Source of the DNA: Prosapia bicincta
Taxonomy: Eukaryota > Arthropoda > Insecta > Hemiptera > Cercopidae
Assembly (NCBI GenBank): GCA_036971475.1
Contig: JBAIZL010000002.1
Coordinates: forward strand, 335,888,320 to 335,952,319
Reading direction: 5' to 3'
DNA length: 64,000 nt
Part shown: positions 50,101-59,100 of the stretch, piece after piece
Numbering within the stretch: position 1 is the first letter of the stretch
How the letters are laid out: each line of letters opens with the position of its first letter
The notes under the pieces: generated by a model
The model's database searches: none
The model's input: only the letters and a program-made list of their open reading frames with translations
Told to the model about the DNA's origin: nothing
Program-made: the position numbers and the translations under genes

Positions 50101-53100
50101 AGCGATTCTTTGATTTACGAGGTCTGTTCAAAAAATACGCGGACTGTTTGAATTACGCGGCTCAAGTTAGTTTCAGAGAAATCCGCTTGGTGTCACTAGG
50201 TTCGTATAAATTAGCTGATTAAAACGCGGTATTTCAGTCCCAGATATCTTCATTTGTTGATGAGTTACACGCAGTTTAGTAAACAGTGTTTTTTTTCGTT
50301 TGTCAGATTTTAAAATGGACAGCCTGAAGGAGCAACGAATTGCTGTGAAATTTTGTGTAAAACTAGGGAAATCTGCAACAGAAACATTTGTCATGCTTAA
50401 CACGGCCTATGGCAATGTTGCCATGAAGCGTACTGCATGTTTCAAGTGGCATGAACGTTTCAAAGGTGGCCGACAGTCGATTGATGACGATGAGCGTCCT
50501 GGACGTCTTTCAACGTCAACTGACGACCCACACGTTGACAAAATCAACACCCTGGTACGCGAAAATCGACGTCTGACCATTAGGGAGCTTTCCGAAGAGT
50601 GTGGGATATCAGGTGGATCTCGTTACGAGATTTTGACCGAAAAATTGAAGATGCACCATGTTGCTGCGAAATTTGTGCCACGCCTGATGACCGACGACCT
50701 AAATGCCAATCGCGTCCGGGTTTTTCAGGAACTGCTTGATCGTTCAAATGAAGATGAGAACTTTTTGTCAAGAATTATAACCGGTGATGAATCACGGGTG
50801 TATGGTTACGACATTGAAACGAAGGTCCAATCATCCCAATGGATGAGTCAAACGTCCCCAAGACCCAAAAAAGCTCGCCAAGTTCGATCGAATGTCAAGG
50901 TGATGCTGACAGTTTTTTTTTTATGCTAAGGGTGTTGTTCGCTACGAGTACCTCCCTGAAGGCTCTACAGTCAACCTACATTGAAGTACTGAAACGTCTG
51001 AGGGACGCCGTCCGACGCAAAAGGCCAGAAATTGTTGAGAAGTGATAACGGGTTTTTCCATCACAACAACACTCCCGCTCACTCAGCACTCAGAACTCGT
51101 GAGTTTTTGGCCAAACACTCGATCACTGTTCTTCCCCCCCCCTACTCATCTGACCTTGCTCCTTGTGACTTTTTCTTGTTCCCAAAACTCAAAATACCTC
51201 TCAAAGGAAGAAGATTTGAAACTATTTCAGAGATTAAGGCAAATGCGACGAAGGAGCTGAACGCCATCACAAAAGAAGTGTACCAGGACTGTTTTAAAAA
51301 GTGGAAACACCAATGGGATAAGTGTGTGCGTTGGGGAGGAGAGTACTTTGAAGGAGACCCAGACGTGTAACTTCCACATAACGTACTCCTTTTTTTTATG
51401 ACCTCAGTCCATGCATTTTTTGAACAGACCTCGTATAGTACTCTCTCTCAATATATCAAACTATTGATTTGTGCTAGTTTTTTACTTTTTCCTGCATAAG
51501 CTTTGTAAAACCAGATGTCACAATTGTGTTATAACTTTTAGCAAAAACTTTCTATTTTTTTCAGGGTTAGTTTGACACTATACAACCCGTAAATCTTTGT
51601 TGTGAATAAATTCATTTGCTGATACTTTAAAATTGCATATAGAGAAATACTATTAATGGTTTCACTATTGTATGTGTATTACAAATAATATATGCGTCTC
51701 TGAATACAAAAGTTTTGATATATAAGTTTTTGAAAAAACCGTTAGCAACATGAAAAAAAGTTTAAAGCAAATAAAAATTATATTTTCAAAAACTACTTAT
51801 TATTATGTAAAAGTTTCATGCTACTTTATTATTATTCATCATCAATAGTGAATATGGAAATTGCAATGTTATTCGATATATTTGCAGTTTACAGTGTAAG
51901 TTATTTCTTGGCAACTTTGGTTTTTTATGATATAATGACTTATAATTTTAAAAAAAGCAATATATTAGATATAAATTTTGCTTAGCTTTTCAATGGTGAA
52001 TTTAAAAATAACATAAAAAATAAATTATTACAAAACATTTAGCTCAAACTCAAGTTTCTAGTTTTTTTTTTTAAATTTCAGGCATTATACATTTTTTTGT
52101 ATATTTTTCATTTAAAATAAAGTTATAACCATTTTTCATGTAGTTTAGGAAAAGAGAATTATGAAAATGGGTTGAGTAGTTCGAAATTTATCAAAAACAG
52201 ACTGACAATTTATTCATATGACATGGCTGCGATACTTTAGGGTTAGGAAGAAATTTTGAGTAAAAAAAATATTGTTGTAGGTTGACAATAAATGTTATAT
52301 GTTGTTGCCCTTGAGCAAATAATTTATAAAGTAAAAATCTTACTATATCCTGAAAACAATTCATTATTCCACAATTATAGTAACAGGTATCTGAAGGGAC
52401 ATTGGTTGTGAAAGCAAAGCTTTAAAAAAAAAATATTAACACTTTTTTAAGACCATCCATTTTTGCCAAATTGCATACAAGAAAGACCATTTTCTTCTTT
52501 AATGTTGTATTTCCTTTAATGTTGGGTAGATTCCAAATAAATACAGATAGAGATCTGTTTTTTGTAATATTTGTTCCATAATTACCTAGGTTAATAACAC
52601 TTTGCACTCCACTGCCGGATATAAATCGGGAATGGTGATATACGGTTTAGCTTTGACCATTAGATACCATACTCCGAAGCCAGTAATACCCAAAAATATT
52701 TTTGTCGTATTCACTCGAAAGCTGAGTATAACCTGGCTTTATTTTTCTGACGTTCCACTCCTAAATCGGTTAAGGTGTAGCATTTTTAACTATGGCTTGA
52801 TATTCTGTGGGGTTTAAAGTAACTTTGTACAAAGCTATATTTCTTTCCTAGATTGGTGATTCAAAAACACGTCTTGTCGCATCTTTGTTTTCAGACAATT
52901 TTTTAAGTTGTAAATGTCTGTTTGCTGAATATATTATTTAATTGTTTTGTTTGATTTTTTTAAAGCTTAAAAGTGTTGACGTTTGTTTTAAAGTCTCACT
53001 TTTATTTATTCTTCATCCCAGAAATGTTTTGAGAATTTATATATCTAATGCAAATATAAATAAAAACATATTTTTAATATGATTTGCTTGTATGTAAAAA

Positions 53101-56100
53101 TTAAACTTATAACTTAAACTTCATTTTACTAATAAAAGAGGCTGTATAATTGAAAAATATTAATTATTTAAAGCCTTTATAAATGGCAGCGTAACTGATA
53201 GAATAAATGTGTTAAAAGCTAATGGAACCGTAGAGCAGACGTGTTGCAAGTCTCGGAGTAGACACAGCAAACAACTAATTTGGTTCATACCTGGTTTCAG
53301 AGTGGGGTGCCAAAGAAGCGTTATCATTATCGGAGTGCAAAGGGTTAAATATTTATATTATAAATCATTCAATCTCCCAAATTTTCATGCACAGAGTCAA
53401 TATTTCCTATTTACCATCATCAGTTTTCTTAATTTTCCAGGCATCCGAGTCTACAAAATCTTTTTAAAAAATCCTCTCACCATGATTATTCCACATATTC
53501 ATCACTAAGATGTTCTAAGTTCATATGTTGTGAATTTCAACTGTCTACACTAATGAAAACCTTACTTTTATTAAATTTTAGTCTATATTCACTTCTATTA
53601 TTACGAGTCTGAATTTTGCTATGGCTACAGTGTTTAATGCTTACACTATTACCATATTTACAGTCTGTGTATCTATATTGTCCTAAAATCGATAGACAAA
53701 TATCCTATAATATATGTAAAATGAAATTTCAACATATCCATATTATCACATCATATGCATACAGTCTGTGGTTATTTTCTAATACCCAGCTTTGAAAATT
53801 CAATACAATTCTTTTCTTTCCTATTGGATAATACTTTTATTCCACATCCTGCTAGGACTATCTTCTGTTTCACTTGGTGGTCTTCCCCGATTCCTCCAGC
53901 TATTCAGGACCATTCTTCTGAACATATTAAATGATACGTTTTTCCAATAAATGACAGAACGCCTTTCATCCAACTAGGTGTAAAGCATCATGTCAATACC
54001 TACAGGTCTCCCACGAGTCATTTTAGGTGGAGGTTCATCTATTGAGCTATTAGACTCAGAAGATGACTAAGAAACAACAAATGAAGTCTCTTAGATGTTT
54101 TATCGGGCATTAGGTCAAATAAGGATCATCATTACTAGTGATGTAAAATTCCCGGGAATTTACACTTGGGGAAAAATTCCCAGGGAATATTGCCGGAAAT
54201 ATTCTCAATATTTATAAATTCCTGGGATTTATGGACACTTATGATTTTCTCTTAAACATATAGGTTTTTTAAATTCCTTAGAACTATTCTATTAATATGA
54301 ACATATGAACCAGTTTATAAAGAGTTATATTCGAAAATAAATATTATTTAAGTCTTAAGTCCTTCACATAAATTTTAAAATTTTGATACTTGTTTATTTT
54401 AACAGAAAACTGGTGTGTTCACCATTAAATGTTATTGAATACCACATGATTGCTTGGCAGATCACTATCATGTTTTCTAGTATCAAAGAAAATGAACAAA
54501 TTTTTAAACCTATTAGAAATTTTTGTATATTTGTTATAAAATAATGCAAAATTCTCCCAAATTACTAATAGGTTACTTTAACTTATTAAATTAAACCTTA
54601 AATCCAAAATATTTACATTTTGATTAATTTTGATTATATTATATTAGGTTTGATATCTTGACTAGTAGGAAAAACAGAAATGGTTTGAAACATTCCTATA
54701 TCATCAGGTTTTTTAGCTTATAAAGAATATGATTTTGGGTCTCTGTCTCATAATCAACCAAGTCCGCTCTCAACATTTTTATCACAGTTAAAATAAAAGT
54801 TTTTGCTATGGTATATCACAATATTATTGACTACTTGGCTTTGTTATTGATCATTTAGAATCAATTAAGGTTGCAAAACAGTTTTAAGACAAAATAAACC
54901 CCCATTTAAATGAGTTTATTTCATAAATTCCCATAAATTCCCCCGTTTTGGGAACTTATAAAGCCTTCGGGAAGTTCCCTGGAAATATTCCCATTTATAA
55001 ATTCCCTTTTCACTGGGGGTATTCCTGGCTCACATCATTAATCATTACTATCATCAAATTCAGAATAGTCATTAGTTTCTAATTCCAATTGAAGGTTATC
55101 AACATCCACTCCTCTCAGGTGTTTTTTTTAAGACCTGCCAATAAATTTGGCTTTAAAAAATGTCAGCCAGCTATACAATGCATTGTTTCAACCCTTCTAT
55201 GCAGTAAAATCCAACTAGTGCAGTAAACAAAATAACTATCTCAAATTAAAAAAAAATTTTTAATTCATTTTAATTATAAGTTATTATACATCCCAATATT
55301 AGTAATTTTCAACATTCATGTTTCGCTAAACATTGTGGACAACAAAATCCAAAAGTCATATACGGATTTGTTACAAACTTTTAGATTATAGTGGAACCCC
55401 TCAAATTCGATCTAATTGGGAATATATAGCCTGTTCGAATTTGCTGTGTATTTTGCATTTGACAGAATTACGTATTTTTTTCATTAAAGAACAATATTAG
55501 AGCATTCATTACATAGTTATGTATCAAAAATTAAAGTTTTCCAGTGCTACAAGTGAAAGGTTTTTGGAACAACACCATCACTCTAAAGTTTCTGTGAATG
55601 AAAATATTGACGAAGCTGTATTTTTATGGTTCACACAAGAGAGGCAGAAAGGAGTTCCTATTAGTGGCCCATTAATACAAGAAAAGGCATTACAGTTAAA
55701 CAATTTAATGAACAGTGATTTGGAATTTATTGCTACGAATAGATGGTTCGGCAGATGGAAGAAAAGGCATGGAATTAGAAAACTAACAGTAAGCTGAGGG
55801 AAGTTATCAGTTGATAATCTTGCTGCAAAAAAATATTTAGACGAATTCACAGATATGATTTTGTCTGAAAATTACTCTACACAGCAAGTATATAATGTGG
55901 ACGAGACTGGATTGAATTTTAAAGCCCTTCCCACTAAAAGTCTTGCTTCTAAAGAGGAATCGTCTGTGCCAAGCTTTAAAATGAGCAAGTAGCGTCTCAT
56001 AGTTTTACCTTACAGTAAAACTGCGGGAACAAATAAGATACCATTAATGGTGATTGGAAAATTCGCCAAGCTCCGAGCCCTAAAAATATGAACTTGGATC

Positions 56101-59100
56101 CTCTCCCTGTTCATTACAAAAATCAGAGCAAGGCGTGGATGACTGGTAATATTTTCAAGGAGTCGTTCAAAAATGAATTTGTTCCTTCGGTAACAAAATT
56201 TAATTAAAAAATTGGACTGCCACCAAAAGCTCTACTTCTGATAGAAAATGCTCCTTCATATCCTTCAGACATGCAGTTGGTATGTAAAGACATAAAAGCA
56301 ATTTTTCTTCCAACTAATGTGACATTGTTGCTTCAGCCCACAGGCTGTGATCAAGGTGTGCTGCAGAACATGAAACTGAGCTACAGAAAAAAGCATTGAC
56401 TGAGCTTCTGCATACATTAATTGAAGAAGTTTGTTCTCTTTCTATTCCAGAAAAACTTAAGACGATTACAATAAAGGATATAATTTACTGGGTAGCTGAA
56501 TCCTGGAATAATATCAGTAACACTTTACTGCATAAATTCTGGAAGAAGCTCTGGCCTAGCCTCGATTTTGTGGAAACACCACTTAGAACACGGGATGATG
56601 AAACTGAGCTACTTCAGCTCATTCAAAGAGTACCAGGATGTGAAGATGCTGAAGAAAATTTCCTGGAAAAGTGGACAGTACTAAATAACAATGAAGAATA
56701 TACTGAGCATGACATGGTGTCTATGATCCAGGATCATCACGATGACAGTGTAGCAGATAACAACAGCGATGAAGATCCTGCCGCTATTGACATTGTGTTG
56801 TGTTATGTAAAACGACATGCACCTGCAACACCCAATGATGTTATGCTAATGCGACGATGGCTTAACATCGCATCATCGGGAAGGTTTACGTCTCTTTGCC
56901 AGATGAAGATTACTGATTTTAAGTGAAAAATATAATCAAGTATTGCTGTCTTTTCTTTTTAAGTGAAACAAATAGTTTAGTGTATGTTTTTTTTATTTTT
57001 ATTTTACTGGCAATAAATTCTATGTTAATGAAGTGATACAGTAGTACAGTATAGGCCTTCGTAATACTATCATGTTTTCACAGTGTCAATTCCAATATAT
57101 TGCACATCTCAGTCCTGTTTTACGTAAGTAGCAAACTTTCATTACAATACTTCATTAAATTTTAGATACTTTTTTAAAATTTGGTTTTCATCAAATCATG
57201 TTCGGATTCTGCAGGGGTTCGGATTTAAGGGGTTGTACTGTATTTATAACTACTTCATGCTACGTTTTTTCATAAAGTAAAAAATATTTTCAGTCATAAT
57301 TACACTCTAAAAAATAGAAAGTACAGTCGGGCCCAGTTAAGTAGTTATGTTACATTCATTTTAAAAATTTCTTTTTAATGAATAGTTAATTTATGTTTGA
57401 GCACAACATATTTGTATGTAATTTGTACAAAGAAATACTTTGTAGTAGACTAGAGAACAAATAAAAGAGCTCACATTTGTCTTCTGTATTAAAGGCTCTA
57501 GCTGGTCAGCTAAGTACACTACATTAGAGCTCTCTATGTTCAACTTATTTTTCAACAGATACAGAACAATATCTTTAACAATAGTCCTACGCTTGGCTAT
57601 GGGTACACCTGCTTCTGCCCAAACAACAGCTTCACAAACATTGCCATCTTTGAATCTGCGTAGCTCTGACTTCTCTCCCCATAACTCTCGGAAATTGGCT
57701 GCCTGAAAAGTAAATCACATTAGTTAACCTAACAAAGTTTCCATAATGATAATCACAGTACTTTTCAATAATGCGGCATTGAGCTAATGTAATTCCATTA
57801 TAATTATGAAAATTTGTATTGCTCGACTTTGAACACATCTGTAAACTGTTAGATAGTGTTCAAATTTCACAATGCCTACAGAGTCAAATCATCTACTGCA
57901 TTTTAAATAGTAATCTATCGAATAACAACACTGTGCATAAAATTAAATAGAAGGTTAAAAAAACCAGAAGATTCACAATTCTGTCTCTTTCTCTGCCTTT
58001 CCTGAGATTTTTAATTCTCTTCTCTTATCTTTGATGTGAAACTATTTGAGAAACTACATTTTCATTTAATCCATCTATTGCTTTTAGATTAGAAAATGTT
58101 AACAAAAAGAGAATGGTAAAAAAATTGCCAAAAGATTTCTCAACACAGTTCATAGAAACTGTACAATCAACTTGACTGTCTTCTAAAAAACTTGAAACAA
58201 CGTATTCTGCAGCATGCAGAAATATAGAAAGCTAACTTACATCTCCTAAGTTATGCTTTAAAACTTCACAAAAATGAACTTTTGTGTAATAAATCTTATT
58301 TAGTTAGTATTAATTACCATCAAACCAAATTTCACTATCCTTTCTAGTTCAAAATGATAATTTTTTTCAACAATATATGTCGTATATTCCTAAATTCTGA
58401 CTCTTGTCAAATGTGTTTTAGATACCATACTTTAAAAATTAAATTAAATAAAATGTAAAAAGTATATTTAAAAAAAATATATTTAGAATTTTAAAACATT
58501 TTATAACACATTAAAATCTCACCTTTGGACCAGCTTAATTTTACAGACAAATTTTCAATCCTCAGTCCCTAGACATAGGGATCTTTAATGACCCTCTATC
58601 AAGAACAGATACTCCTAAACACAGACACTAGAATTGCTATTTTACACTAGAATCACAAAATTAATATAAATTTGCTCGCAAAATTTGTATGCAAAAATTT
58701 TATCTAAAAAATATAAAGAACTATCATAACTGTAAACAGAAACGTAACTGTCGGTAGGTATGAATCATTTTTCTCTAATATAGTATTGTAGAATTGTTTG
58801 TTGTTTATACATTCCAATAACTGTCGAGCGCAGAATTCAAAGAACTATAGCCAACTTCCTAGGCTGAGTTTTCAGATTTAGTTTATTCAGTCTCCTTCTA
58901 GATCTAATGTGCATTATGGATAGCATGTATTAACGGTTAACTCATAGTGCAGCAAAGTGAAGTATTCTTGAATAAAGATTGTTTTTGTTTTTACTTTGTA
59001 TAGAAAATGATTGGCCAATGTAAAGCTCTTAAAATAAAAAGTATGATTGAAATTTTAGAGTTAGAAAGGAGGTAAGTTTAAGCATGCGACTACTGGCAGA

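Noticed and set aside
52390..52420. Fifth copy of the CTGAAG-hairpin-GAAA motif
   Set aside because: The boxes are present (CTGAAGG, GAAAG), but the intervening stem has only about three pairs, which chance explains.
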